Below are positions 1-11,566 of a stretch of DNA of 64,000 bases, in pieces. Within the stretch, counting starts at the first letter, position 1. Each line of letters opens with the position of its first letter. The notes under the pieces are model-generated. The model was given only the letters and a program-made list of their open reading frames with translations, was not told where the DNA came from and searched no databases. Both the position numbers and the translations under genes were made by a program. Source of the stretch: Chlorella sorokiniana (taxonomy: Eukaryota; Chlorophyta; Trebouxiophyceae; Chlorellales; Chlorellaceae); assembly GCA_025917655.1 (NCBI GenBank), contig CP084620.1, forward strand, positions 1,240,001 to 1,304,000, written 5' to 3'.

Positions 1-3000
1 GTTGGCGGCGGCCTCCTCCGCCGCCGCGCTGCACGCCCAGCAGCGCTGCGCGCCGCTCCGCCTCGCCTTGCAGCTCCGCCTCCTCCTGGGCCATGCGGCG
101 GTGCTGCTCCGCCACAAACTGCTGGGCGGCGCCGGCCAGCTGCTCCCCTGCTGTCGGGTGTCCTGCGCCAGGGCCAGGTCGGCCTGCAGGGCCTCCAGGT
201 TGCGGCACAGGCGCGCGTGGCGGCTCTCCTCCATCTGCATCACGCGTGTGTTTTGGTGGTGGTGGGGGGTGGGGGCGGGGGCCGGGGGCTGAATGAGACC
301 AGCCAGCGAGGCACAAAGAGGTGCTTTTGTGCCTGCAGCGCTGCAGCCGCCTGGATTGAATCGCGCAGCTGCCCTCCAAATCAGGCAGGTGGTGCCCACG
401 GGCCGCCGCCCCCCCATGACCCACCTGCCGCCGCACGTCCTGAGGCAGTACACCGCCTTCTGGCGGCAGACCCGCTTGAGCAGGCCCACGTCGCGGCGCA
501 GCGCATCCAGCCCCTCCTCATCCGCCACCTGGGCGCGCTGGAAGGCGGCCGGGTTGGCCTGGCCCACCAGCGCCTCGGCGTCGGCGGCGCTGCTTGGCAC
601 GGGGGGCGATGGCGTCGGCGTTGGGGGGGCGGCCAAGGTGCAGCGGCGAGCCGGGCGCTGCATGTGTCAGCGGTGCAGCAGGGCACCCACAGGGCAGCAT
701 GAGCCTGCCGGCAGCCCCACCTGACGCGCCGCGCCGCCACCTCCTCCTGCAGTATGCGGCACCCGTTCTCCAGCATGGTGACGTGGGGGAGGTGAGGGCC
801 AGCAGGCGGTACGCCTCCCCAGCCCCTGCGGTACGGGGTTGGGCTGCAGGTCGGCGTAGTTGATGGAGGCGCCGCGCCGCAGGTTGTCCAGGAACTGGAC
901 CTCGGTCAGGCGCGCAAAGTCCTGCTCGGGGAGAGGTGGGGGGGGGGGATGTGATTAGTTGAGACTTGGTGTCAGGAGGGAGAGGGACGGCCAGCCATGG
1001 GAGACCAGGCTGCTGGGCAGGACACACAGTGGAGGAAGGGGCGCGGGCTCAGCGGCAGAGAGCCGTCGCTGCAGCCCGCAGCGCAGCCGGCTCAGCGCAG
1101 CTAAGGTGCCACCTGGAAGGTCATGGGCAGCGGCGGCGCCAGCTGCGGGGTCATGCCGCCGCGGTGCAGCGCCACCGCCGACCCCGGGTAGCGCCCCAGC
1201 GAGGCGGAGCCGGGGCGGCGGCAAAGTGCACGCGCGCGCGCTGCCGGGGTAGTGCTGCGCCACCGCCGAGGCAGGGGCCGCCAGCAGGCCGCCGGTGGCG
1301 GGGTGCGGCCCAGGGGCGTGCGTGCCAGCTTGGGCCCTCCAGGGATCTGTTGGGAAGGGGGGGCAAAATGGGGGGCCGGGTATGAGGCGCGGCTGCGGCC
1401 AGACAGGTGCCCTGCATTCAGGCAGTGACGGCAGGGCGCAGGGCGCCGAGCGGCAGCCTGGGCAGGACCACCCACCCACCTGGCTGTCTGCCGTCATGTC
1501 AGCGTCAATGGGGTATGCGGCTGCAGCGTACGGGGGCATGCTGCCAGGGGTGCGGGCCAGGCGGTGGGTGCCACGCTGGCCGTGGGTGCTGTGGGAGGCG
1601 GGGGTGGGCTGGTGCAGCGCGTGGGTGGGCTGGTGCGGCGCGCTGCGCGTGCTGCGGGTGTTGCTGCGCGGCGTGCCGTGCGCGTGGGAGGCGGAGCGCG
1701 CGTGGGAGGCGGGCCGAGCCGTCACCGGCGTGCGCGCCAGCTTGGGCCCCCAGGGATGACGTCGCCGAGGGCAGGCTGGCTGCGGGGCTGCCTGGCACCA
1801 AACTCGCCGCAGCCAGGCGCCATGATGGGCGACGCAAAGCCGTCGCCCGCCGCCTGCTGCTGCTGCTGTTGGAAACGCTCGGCGGCGGCATGCCCCGCCC
1901 CTGCTGCATCGCCAGGCCGCCCCTGCTGCCCGCCGGGAAGCTCCGGCGGGTGGTCAAACTCGTCCAGGGACAGGTCGGTGAGGGCGCCGCCGCCGCCAGG
2001 CGCGTGCACCAGCTCGGGCGTGCCTGCATGAGGAGGCAGGGGGCCACCCCATGATGATGCATGTGCAGACAGGGAGCGCTGCCTCCGCCGTCGTCAACTC
2101 GCTGCAAGGCAGCATGCGCGCGTCGGCGGCGGCCCCGCCTCACCCTGCGCGACTCGGCCCAGCATCTCGGCGCCGACCGAGGAGGCCATGGTCATGTCTG
2201 CCAGCAGGCGCGTGGTGCCGCCGGCATGGGTGGCGGCGGCGCCACCAGCGCGCCGCCGCTCGTCTGGCCGCCTGGCGCAGCACCGTCCTGCAGAGCCCCC
2301 TCCACTTCTGGCAGCTCATCTTGGTCGTCCAGCTGGCCGCCCGCCTGCGCCCCCAGCTGCACCGTCTCCTGCAGCAGCCGGGTGGTGCCGCCGGTGCGCA
2401 GCAGGCCCAGCGTGGCAGGGTGGTGGCTGTCAGCGTAGCCCATGCTGGCGGCGGGGCCACGCGGCGTACGGGCGCCCGCCAGCTGCCCCACCGCGGGGAG
2501 GGCGCTGCCGCCGCTGCCGCCGCAGCTTCGTCGCCGGCCTGCGCCGCCGCGGCCTGCTCCAGCTGGGGCGCCAGCAGGGGCGAGCCCTGGCTGAGCATGC
2601 GCATCTGGCGCTTGAGGTCGGCCAGGGGCCCCTCTTCCTCCCCCTCCCCCTGCAGGCTCTCGTCCTGCAGCAGCTTCTCCGTCACGTCGCGGCCCAGGAC
2701 TGCGAGCACGCCACATGGGAAGGGGAGGCAGCCAGGCAGCGCGGGTCGGGGCTGGTTGCAAACACGTGCGGGGTGCAACGGAGGGCTGGGGCGGGGCAGC
2801 CGCACCGCCTGCATGAGGCACGGCAGCTGCGGTCCAGTTGCGGTTTCGGCCCAAAGCCCCCAGCCCAGCCTACTCGGCTCACATGCTGCGCCGCTGGAGC
2901 GGCGGCGCCCGCGGCGGCCGCCAGACGCGGGCGCCTCGGGCGGCGGCAGCGCGGGGTGGAGCGCTGCGCCCTCGCCCAAGCCGCCGGTGGGCGGCGCCGC

Positions 3001-4357
3001 CGCCAGCAGGTCGTGCTGCTCGTCGCCGTCGTCGGCCAGCAGGCGCCCCGTGGCGTCCTGCATGGAGAAGCGGCGGCTGCCGACGCTGGCGCGCCGCGCG
3101 TCCGCCGCCCCCACGCTCACCCGCCGCGTCTCCAGCGTGTTGAGGCTGCTGCCGCTCACACCGGGGCTGTGCACCAGGGCGGGGTGGTCGGAGGGGCCGC
3201 CGCTGGCTGCAGGCGCCGCAAGCATGTAGGGCGGCAAAAAGGCGGGGGCCGCCCAGTTCGGGGCGGTCGCCACCGCTGCGGCCCCGGTCGGCGCCGGAGC
3301 CGCGGCGGGGGCGGCCCAACGACGGCAGCGGGGAGGGCGCGTGGGGTGCCGCCATGCCCAAGCTGGCAGCCTTGCCGTCGAACGCCACGACGCCGCCCCC
3401 CCAGGGGGCTGCCGCCCAGCGGCGAATCGGCGGTGTCGTCTGTGGGGCGGCGCCGCCATCCAGGGAGGCGCGCCCGCGCCGCAGCCCGCTGTCGCCGGTG
3501 GTGTTGTCGCAGTACAGGCGGTTGAAGGTCTGGTCGCCCATGATCATGCGGCCTGCGGGAGGCGCCAGCAAGGGGCGTGAGCGGGGGAGCTGGCACGCGA
3601 CTGTCACGCCGCCGCTGATCCCCTGCCTCCCTCCCGTGAAATGGCAGGAGGAGCAGGCCACAGGGCCGGGCGCTCCTCCAGGACAGCCAGCCAGTCTTGC
3701 CACGCACCCTGTCCCGCCTTGTCTCCCCAAAGAGTAAACCAAGCATGCCCTCCCTACCCACCCACCGTGTAGCTCCAGGTCGATGTTCATGGTGTCGTCA
3801 GCGCCCGGCGCAAAACCCCACTTGCTCAGCTGCGCACCAACCTCCCGCCCCTGGCCCAGCTCGTCGCTGCCGCCGCTCAGCCGAGCCGCCGCTCCTCGGC
3901 CGCCGCGCCGCCCGCCAGGGCCAGCGTGGGCTCCATCGCCGCAGCGCCCTCATCCTCATCGCCTGCCACCGCCAGCGCGGGGTGCACCTGGCGGTTTTGG
4001 GGGCGCCCACGGCGGCAGGGCTGGCCTGGACGGCGGCCGGTGCAGGGGATGCTGCAGCGGCGGCAGGCGCGGGCGAGGCGTGCGCCTGCTGCTGCTGCTG
4101 CTGCTGCGGGTGGTGCTCCAACACGCGGCCGGCGGGCAGCGTGAGGTCCATCCCTGCCGTGGCCTCCTCATCCTCAGCCACCAGGGCCGCCAGGCCAGGC
4201 AGCGCTGCGGTAATGTTGGCGGTGAGGTGGCCCGCTGGAGCGCCCGCCCAGAGCCCACCCTGCCCCGGCGATGCGCCGTCCTGCTCCCATTCGTCCGCCT
4301 CTGCCAGCGCGCCCAGCGAGGGCAGCGCCGCCGTCACCTCCCCCGGCATCAGCTGCC

Positions 4358-4389
<32 letters not shown>

Positions 4390-5229
4390 CCGGCAGCAGC
4401 CCCCCTCCTCCAGCTCATCCTCCTCCGCCAGCGCGCCCAGCGAAGGCAGGCCCGCCGTCACCTCCCCGGCACGTGCGCCGCCGGCAGCGGCACAGTGGGC
4501 GCCGTCAGCTCCATGCTCACGGTCGCAGGGCTGGCCAGCGGCACGCGGTCGCTGAGCGGACTGTTCTCCGGCACCGTCTTGTTCCAGAAGCCCGGGCGGT
4601 AGGCGCCTTCGTCGCCGCCGGCGCTCACCAAGGCCGGGTGCTGCGCGTCGGGCCGCTGCGCCTGTGCCACCGCCACAGTTTCGTCGTCGTCGTAGTGCAC
4701 CACCACGCGGCCCTGGCCGCCCGAGGTTGAGTTGTAGTCGTCATCCTGCGCAGGCGCAGCACCCAGTGGCCCGTGTTTGAAAGCACCGCGCGCTGGGCCG
4801 CGCAACGCTCCCTCACCGAGGCTTAGCGGCCCTGCAATGGGCACTCAAATGCAGTGCGGCCCCTCCCGCTGCCAGGCATCAAGAGCCCGCACCTTGACAA
4901 AGTGGTGGATCAGCGTGAGCTCAGGGTCGGGCGCAAAGCTGACGCGCCGCCGATCCTTCTTGGTGGGCTTCTTGCGCTGCTGCTTGCGAGCGGGAGAACC
5001 ATCCAGGCCGCCTGCAGGCACCCGCTTCTTGGAAGCCTACAACGGAATCCAAGCAAAAAAAAAAGCACATGGTTACATCAAACGAGGGCACATGCTAGCA
5101 GCGAGCTGTGGCAAGAGGGCACGCCAGCGCCGCTACGCCCCCATTGTCGGAGGCAGGGCCAGAGGGCGGCAGGCTTACCGAGCTGCCCGCCCGGTTGGGA
5201 TCGCGTGACTCCTTTGTGGGAGAGCGCAT
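1..5229 (-). CDS. KNL1: KNL1/Spc7-like kinetochore scaffold (C-terminus cut by window edge)
   Basis: KNL1 recruits PP1 and the BUB checkpoint proteins to kinetochores and anchors the KMN network. Start ATG at 5229-5227; exon 1 ends at a GTAAGC donor near 5172 and exon 2 begins near 5036. Residues RVSF (4935-4946), in the run RVSFAPDPELT, are the classic PP1-docking motif. MELT-like motifs follow: SMELTAPT (about 4517-4494), MDLTLP (about 4165) and MEPT (about 3935). Three copies of a TA(A/G)LP(S/G)LxAL unit lie at about 4461, 4345 and 4222, and there is a Gln10 run. The Spc7-domain start is seen at 929-841 (FARLTEVQFLDNLRRG), then a helical stretch near 590-420 and a coiled coil at 245-1. The middle is low-complexity with repeated LARTP sites. 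The frame slips at several G/C runs. The family call rests on RVSF, MELT and the Spc7 start together; no alignment was run. Confidence 0.75.
4359..4388 (-). repeat. (CTG)10 trinucleotide run coding polyglutamine
   Basis: Ten perfect CTG triplets on the + strand, read as ten CAG (Gln) codons in the KNL1-like gene, between two of its TALPSLGAL repeat units. A shorter Gln run lies near 4084-4106. Such runs change length easily. Confidence 0.85.
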
Positions 5230-5720
5230 ACTTGCAAGTACAGGCCCTTCCCGCTGTCAGCTGTCGGTGGGCGTCCCTCTCAAACTGCCCGCTTGGGCAG
5301 CACCATGTGCGGATATGCGTGCCGCTGAATGGGCACAGACGGCTTGATAGGCGATGTGTGGCACCGAGCCAAACGGGGTCGGAATAACAGGGCAGGGCAG
5401 CTGCAGTACGGGTCTTGTACATATCACGACGGCACGTTCTGGCGCCTAGCCGCCGCTAGGCTGTTCTTAGATCGTAAGCGGGTCGCTATTACAATCCCCA
5501 TACAACGCAAGCTTAATTGCGTCGCGTCCCAGCGCTAGAAACCCCGACGCCGCAGACCGCTGGGTTTGTTGATTTGCAAAGGCTGTCGCACACTATACTT
5601 TGCTTTCGGACGACAGCCAGAAACGCACCGGTTGTGCCGGCCGCAGCAAAGCCCTGGCGCTCGCTCTTGGCAAGACGAGACGCCCCCTGGGGGCTTGGAA
5701 GGCAGGATTAGAGGGCAGGC
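5230..5720. promoter_or_regulatory. Divergent intergenic region between KNL1-like and DUF155 genes
   Basis: About 490 bases separate two oppositely oriented start codons, so both core promoters and both 5' leaders should lie here. Part of it (5350-5620) is visibly less GC-rich than the flanking exons. I see no TATA box or other named element that I would commit to. Confidence 0.4.
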
Positions 5721-8147
5721 ATGAAGAAAACTAAACAGCTGGGCTATGCCCCGCTCCCCAGCAACCTGCGCAGCACATCGCCGTCGCTGTCGGCGCCGCA
5801 GGGGCCGCTGGCGGGGCCGCTGGCGGGTGTTGCAGGAGTGCTGGCCAGGCGCGGGCCTGCCCCTTCCGATGCGGCGGCAGCCGCACGGCGGCCCCCGAAC
5901 AAGGCGGTGACCAAACCAGTGGCGCCAGGACAGGCAAGCCGCGGCCAGCGCCTGCAACGCCTGCACCCAACGCCTCCCTGCCCCCCCCAAACCTCAGCTG
6001 ACCGCCCCTGCCGCTCCTGCCTGCAGCCCGCACCACCAGGCCGCTCCCGCGAGCGCTTTGTCAGCCTCCCGACGAGCTGCAAGGCGAGGGCCAGTCGGCG
6101 GGTCAGCCGGTGGAGGCTTCGACCACCATTTTCGAGGACCTGCCCGGGCTGGAGGAGGGGGCGGGCATGCGGGGCCGCATCACCGTGTACTGCATAGCCG
6201 AGGCGCTGGACCGCAAGGCGCTGGAGCTGCGCCTGCGGGGCGGGGCGGCGCCGCGCTGCTGCACCAGTACCCAGACGTGCTGTACGGGCTGTACGAGTCG
6301 ACCAAGGTGGGCAGCCGCGCGCCGCGCCTGGTCACGTGCACGTGCAGGGCTGCCGGCTGCCAGGTTTGCTGCTGGAGGGCTGCCCGGGCTGGAGTGCGCG
6401 ACCCCGCCGTGGCCTGCCTGCTCCAGCCGCCCCTCCTGACTCAGCCCGCTGCCTGGTGGCAGGATGGCGAGGCGTGCCGCGGCGAGTGCTTCTACTTCGA
6501 CTACGGCGCCGTGGCCTTTTGGAACCTGAGCGAGGCGCGGGAGCGGGAGGTGATCCGCGGCCTGCTGGGGCCCTGCCTGGTGGACGCGCTGCCCGCGGGC
6601 GAGGTGGAGGTGGACGAGTTTCAGGTGGGTGGCTGGGCGCATGGGTTTTGAGTCTTGGTTGTTTTGTATGGGGTTCGGAGGGGACAGGGGACAGGAAAGG
6701 GGGACAGGCTGCAAATTTGCGTGTGCCTGCTGCAGAGCCGCAACAAAGTCTTGGCGGGCGCCTCGCACGGCATGCGCTGTAAGGGAGGCACGCAGCTGTG
6801 ATGAGGCTGGTGCGTGCCGTTGCTCCCACCCTGCAGCCTGTTTGCCCCTCCCCCGCCACAGTTTCACTACACCCTGAGCGAGAAGCCGCACATCCAGAAT
6901 GACACCATCACAAGTGAGGCGGCACCGGCAATCAGCTCTCGTGCAGCATGCTGTGCCGAAATGGACGCGCCCTTCCAGCTATGGGCGGCCGCTTCCCAGC
7001 GCCCCCTGGCTGCCTTGGCCCCCATGTTTGTGTCTGCCGTCGCCTCCCGTCCCCATGCAGTCAACTACCGCCTGCGCAACGACCACCTCATCAAGCTGTC
7101 CATCTCCCACGCCCTGGCCCAGTCGGCCAAGCTGAGCGTGTACGAGGACCGGGTGATCGAGATAGTGGAGAACACCAAGGACCTGCCGGAGACGCTGGCG
7201 GCGACGGGGGAGGTGGGCCAGGGCGCATCCCGTCGCCGCCAGCTCAGTCGACACTGGTGCTTGCCGGCCAGCTCCCCCGCCGCGTGGCCTGATGATGCCG
7301 CCTGGTGGCAGGCCCCGCCCACCGTGCATGCACGCGCTGCCGCCCGCGTGTGCAGGTGGGCCTGTCCCGCAAGCAGATAGCGTGCCTGATTGGCCGCGTG
7401 TTCATCCAGAAGAGCGCCGTCAACCTGCTGTCCACGGTGCTGGACACGCCGGAGTTCTTCTGGTCGGCGCCCGATTCCATGCAGAACCTGTACAAGCGCG
7501 TGTGCGAGGTGGGCGGCGGCGCGCAGCGCGCCACCACTCCGCCAACCAGCACGCGCACAGGCTTGGTTCTGCCTGCGCCGCCGACGAAAGGGGCCATGGC
7601 CCTGATGCTTGGCTTGCGCTTGCTGTTGTCGGCAGGCAGCATGCCTGGCAGCAAGAGCTCATGCCCTGCCTGGCCCACCCCCCCCCCCCCGTCCTCCGTG
7701 GCAGTACATGGAGTACGATACCCGCGTGGAGGTGCTCAACAACCGCTTCCAAGTGCTGCAGGAGATGCTGGACATGTGGGTGGCCCCCGGCCCCCGCCTG
7801 CCCGCCTGCAAACTCCTGGACGCTGCCCCTCCCCCGCTGCATCGTACCCTGTGCTGATGCGCGGTTTTATGTGCCCGCCCGCGCCTGCGCAGGCTGCGTG
7901 ACCACAGCAACAACGCGCACACCTCGCGGCTGGAGTGGGTCGTCATCTGGCTCATTGTGAGCTGGGGGGGGGGCCAGTGCGGGGGGTGGGTGCCTCGGGG
8001 GGCAGCCACTTGCCTTGTACGCCCATTGCTAGTCTGCCCTGTGGGGTGACCCCTCAGCGTCTCCTTCGCATGCAGGTCATTGAGGTGGTGGTGGGGCTCT
8101 TTGAGTGCGCATCCATCTTGGGGTGGGTGGGCGGCCACGGCGGCTGA
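5721..8147 (+). CDS. DUF155 / RMD1-family protein with C-terminal membrane anchor
   Basis: Members of this family (yeast RMD1, animal RMND1, plant RRG) are membrane-anchored; the best-known ones act in mitochondria. The conserved domain is spread over short exons: RITVYCIAEALDR and HQYPDVLYGLYEST (about 6175-6306), then CFYFDYGAVAFWN and the end of that exon (6463-6624), FHYTLSEKPHIQNDTI (from 6862), LSISHALAQSAKLSVYED (7061-7212), RKQIACLIGRVFIQKSAVNL (7356-7509), VEVLNNRFQVLQEML (from 7705) and the C-terminal hydrophobic helix IEVVVGLFECASILGW (8076-8147). The proposed start, ATG 5721 (MKKTKQLGYAPLPS), gives an Ala/Pro-rich leader, but the exon 1-2 junction is not settled. One base is missing at G-run 6237-6240, which would restore the frame before HQYPD. 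Target compartment not determined. Confidence 0.85.
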
Positions 8148-8601
8148 TCACGTTGCACCCAGGCTGTCAGAACCTTGGCAGCATCTGCTGTCTACTTTCC
8201 CCGCTACATCAGCTTGGCCACCATTTAGTTCGCCCCGGCATTCAATCCACCTGCCCTCACATTCGCTGTCCCTCCTCTCTCAACCTTTACATGTACTTAC
8301 AACATGACAAAAAACACACCAGTGTTGGCATTGTGCTGCGCCTTGCTTGTGAAGAAGCAGGCGCAGCAGGAAGGTTTCATCATAGGCGCACGGGGTAAAG
8401 AACGAGGGCGGGGTTTGCAGGGTTGATTGGTACAGGATTCGTGTGGGAACATGTTGCATCCATTGCAGTGGCTTGCCTCGATTGACACCGCCAAGCACCA
8501 CCAGGTTGTTGCTCGTCGCTTCTTGGAGTCCGTTTGGATCGATAAAAGTGCAGCTGCCAGCCTGGAGGCGCCGTGGTTTCTGTCCGCTCGTTGCCTCTTT
8601 C
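8148..8601. other. Convergent 3' region, DUF155 gene and cDPGS-like gene
   Basis: No gene seen. Two genes end here tail to tail. TTACA (TGTAA on the minus strand, the chlorophyte poly(A) signal) occurs twice within 8283-8296, about 310 bases past the minus-strand stop, and may serve the minus-strand gene if its 3' UTR is long. Confidence 0.4.
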
Positions 8602-11566
8602 TCAGGCGCGCTTGCTCTCCAGGCTGTCCACCACCTCACGCAGGTAGGGCGCCTCGCGGTCCTCAACCGCATACGACACCTGCAGGGGGCGGGCAGAGGG
8701 CGGCGGCGTCGACTCCATCGGCCCCACCACCCCCACAGGCGTGCAGGCCTGCGCTCTGTCGCCGTCCCTGCCCACCGTGGTGGCGGGGCGGTCGATGCGC
8801 ACCACCTTGCGCAGGTCCATGGGCGTGGCGATGATGACGGCGTCGCACGGCACAGCGTTGATGGAGGCCTCCAGGTCGGCGATCTGGGGGCGGCGCGCGG
8901 GGGGGCCGGGAGGGGTGCCGGTCAAGCAACGCGCAGGGCGGCTGAGCCGCCGCCCCTGCTGCGACGACGTGGTGGGTGCCCGGGCGTTGCGCAGCGCTGC
9001 TGGGGGCGCTGATGGGGGGCTGGCCGCCCACCTGCTCCTTGTAGTAGCCCATGGCTGGGATGAGCTTGCCGAGGTGCAGGTGCTTGCGGTAGGCCAGCAG
9101 CATGGAGCCCCTCAGGTAGGGGCGGGGGTCCACAATCTCTCCGGCGCCGTACTTCTCTGCCGCAAACTGAAATGCGGGCAGGCAGGGGGTGTGAGGGCGG
9201 CATGCTTTGCAGGTTCAACCAAGCCAGGCGCCGACCGCGCAGCCCAGTGCTGCGGGGCGGGTCTTGGGAGCCATGCTCGGGGTCTCGGCTGGGTGACAGC
9301 TTTGGGGTGCCTTAGCTCGCATCCCCCCGGCAGTCCTCCTGCTTGCCTTCCCGGCGCCGTAGCTCATGCCGCCATGCGTCAGTGTGGGCCCATCCTCGAT
9401 GAGCACCACCCGCTTGCCCTTCACCAGCTCCGGCTCATCCACCACAATCTCGCTGTTGGTCACATACACCTGCGCCAGCACGACAACACAGCGAGGCATG
9501 AGGCAGCCAGGAGCGAACACAGCCAGCAGCTTGTAAGACTGCATCGTTGAGATGCAGTCGCAGCCGTGGAGCGCGCCGGGCAAGGGAAGCACGCACAGCG
9601 GCGCCCGGGTTGATGGCGGCCGCCGCCTCCCGGATCTGCTCCACGGCTCCAGCGGGGCGGTGTTGGCCTTGTTGATGACGATGGCGTCGGCCATCCTGCT
9701 GGGGGTGCTTGGAAGGGGGTAAGGAATCGCTGAGGCCAGTTCAGGCTGTGGTGCCCCTTGGAACGGTTTAACGTCTGAACCCCAACTTGGGGGTTATTAG
9801 AGCATCTCTTCCTGCTCGCCTGAAGCACACGTCGCCAGGGTAGAAGCTCTGCTCGTGCCCCACGCGGTGAGGGTCGGTGACGCACAGAAACAGGTCTGGG
9901 GCGTAGAAGGGCTGCAGCCGGGTGGTGGTGATTGAGGGTGAGTGGGGGTGGGGGGCCAACACGCAGACTTAGTGCATATACATATGCACGCGAAGCACAT
10001 ATGTACAGCTTGCAAAAAGAGGCTCCATGGGGCGGCCAGCGCAAGCCCATGAGCGGCTGGATCGCGTGTGCCGCCGCACCGTGTCGTTGTTGCCTCCATC
10101 CCAAATGATGACGTTGGCCTCCTGCTCCGCCTGCCGCAGAATGGCCTCGTAGTCCACTCCTGGGAGGAAAGGAAGCGGCAGAGGCCTCGGAGAACGGCGC
10201 ACGACACGGAGGAGGTGAACGGTGCAGGGTGAGTCCGCCGGGCGGCTGCGCTGAGCCAAGAGCTGCAGCCAGCGGTCGCTTGCCAGCGAAGACCACCGTG
10301 CCCTTCTTGATGTGCTGCTCGTACTCCTCCCGCTCCTCTATGGTGACGTGGTGGCGGGCCAGGTCATCGTACCGCGCAAACCGCTGTACCGCTTGCTCAG
10401 CCAGGTTGCCGTACGGCTGCGGGGGGGACGCAAGGGCACATGGGGAATGATTTGTGGGCTGGCTGTGGGGCCATACAAGCTCTTCCTTGCTGCATTTGCA
10501 TTGACCGGAATCGCTTGGTTGACAGCTGCAGCGAGGACCACGCTCCTGAGCCGAGCGTATGGACGTGCTGGGCCGCCAACAGTCTCACCATGGGATGCCG
10601 CACAAGCACGCACTTCTTGCCGCGTTTGGCCAGCTCATCAATCAGGTAACGCGACACCTGGCTCTTGCCGCAGCCGGTGCGCACCGCGCACACCGCTACC
10701 ACGGGCTTGCGGCTGGGCAGCATGGTGCGCCGGGGGCGACAAGGCCGAAGTCGGCGCCCGCTGCAGCAGCGAGGGGGTTTTGCATGGCTGCAGCGGCCAT
10801 TGTTCACCATTATTTGCTGCATGTCGTGCTGCATGTCGCCCGTTGCACGCAGCCCACACCCCTCCTGAGCGGCAGCCCCGCCTCGGGCTGCGTGCCTGCC
10901 AGGCAGCGCGCCGCCAGCGCCATCACACGGCTGTGCGCCAAGTCAGAGTAGGACAGCAGGCAGCGGTCCACCCGCTGCTCCTTGATGATGCGCTCCAGCT
11001 CTGCCTCGGGCCAGATTTGCAGCCCCTCGGGGTATCGCTTGCCTGCATGCACTCCAGGGCTGGGCAGCAAGCGTCCGGGACAGCGGGAGCCAGAGCAGGC
11101 TGGCATGTGCTGCAGCACCTACCTGTCAGCTCAGGCGGGTACAGGCGCCCCTCAATGTTTGGTATCTGCAAGGGATGTAGGCAGGCACAGAGGGCCTCAG
11201 TCACCTTGGGGTCGGCCCGGCCGACTCGCCACCGCTGACCTGCGCTGCCGTGAAGCCAACACACTCGGCGTCGTCATTGTCCCTGAACAAGACGTTGAAG
11301 TTGTGGAAGCTGCAAGGAGCACGGATGAGCAGGCGAACCTGCCTGATGGCCCTCGAGCAGGGAACTTTAAGGCAGCAAGGCGTTGGACGGGAGCTGGCGA
11401 TGCGCTGTCGTTAGCAAGCTGACAAACCGAAGGCTTCCGCCCACGGTGAGCATGCTGCAGCTGATAGAATCCCTGACCATCATGTTACTCACTCTCGGCC
11501 AGCTGCCCCGATAATAAGGACACGGGTGCGCGCCTGGGTGCGCGCTTTTGAAGTAGGCCCCACCAT
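8602..11566 (-). CDS. Cyclic 2,3-diphosphoglycerate synthetase-like GTPase (COG2403 type)
   Basis: The family is typical of archaea and some bacteria; the founding enzyme makes cyclic 2,3-diphosphoglycerate with ATP. Most members are annotated only as predicted GTPases. Start ATG 11566-11564: the first exon encodes RVLIIGAAGRD, an N-terminal Rossmann loop, joined across a GTGAGT intron to FHNFNVLFRDN. Further blocks are RYPEGLQIWPEAELERIIKE, SYSDLAHSRVMALA, the P-loop AVRTGCGKSQVSRYL (about 10690-10640), VIIWDGGNNDT (about 10110), DPHRVGHEQSFYPGD (about 9870-9830), ADAIVINKANTA (about 9690), LIEDGPTLTHGGMSYGAG (about 9400-9350), GSMLLAYRKHLHLGKLIPAMGY (about 9115-9045) and a C-terminal DAVIIATPMDLRKVV. 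At least eight introns. G-run 10732-10736 is one short, just before MLPSRKPVV. Whether the alga makes the cyclic product is unknown. Confidence 0.85.
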
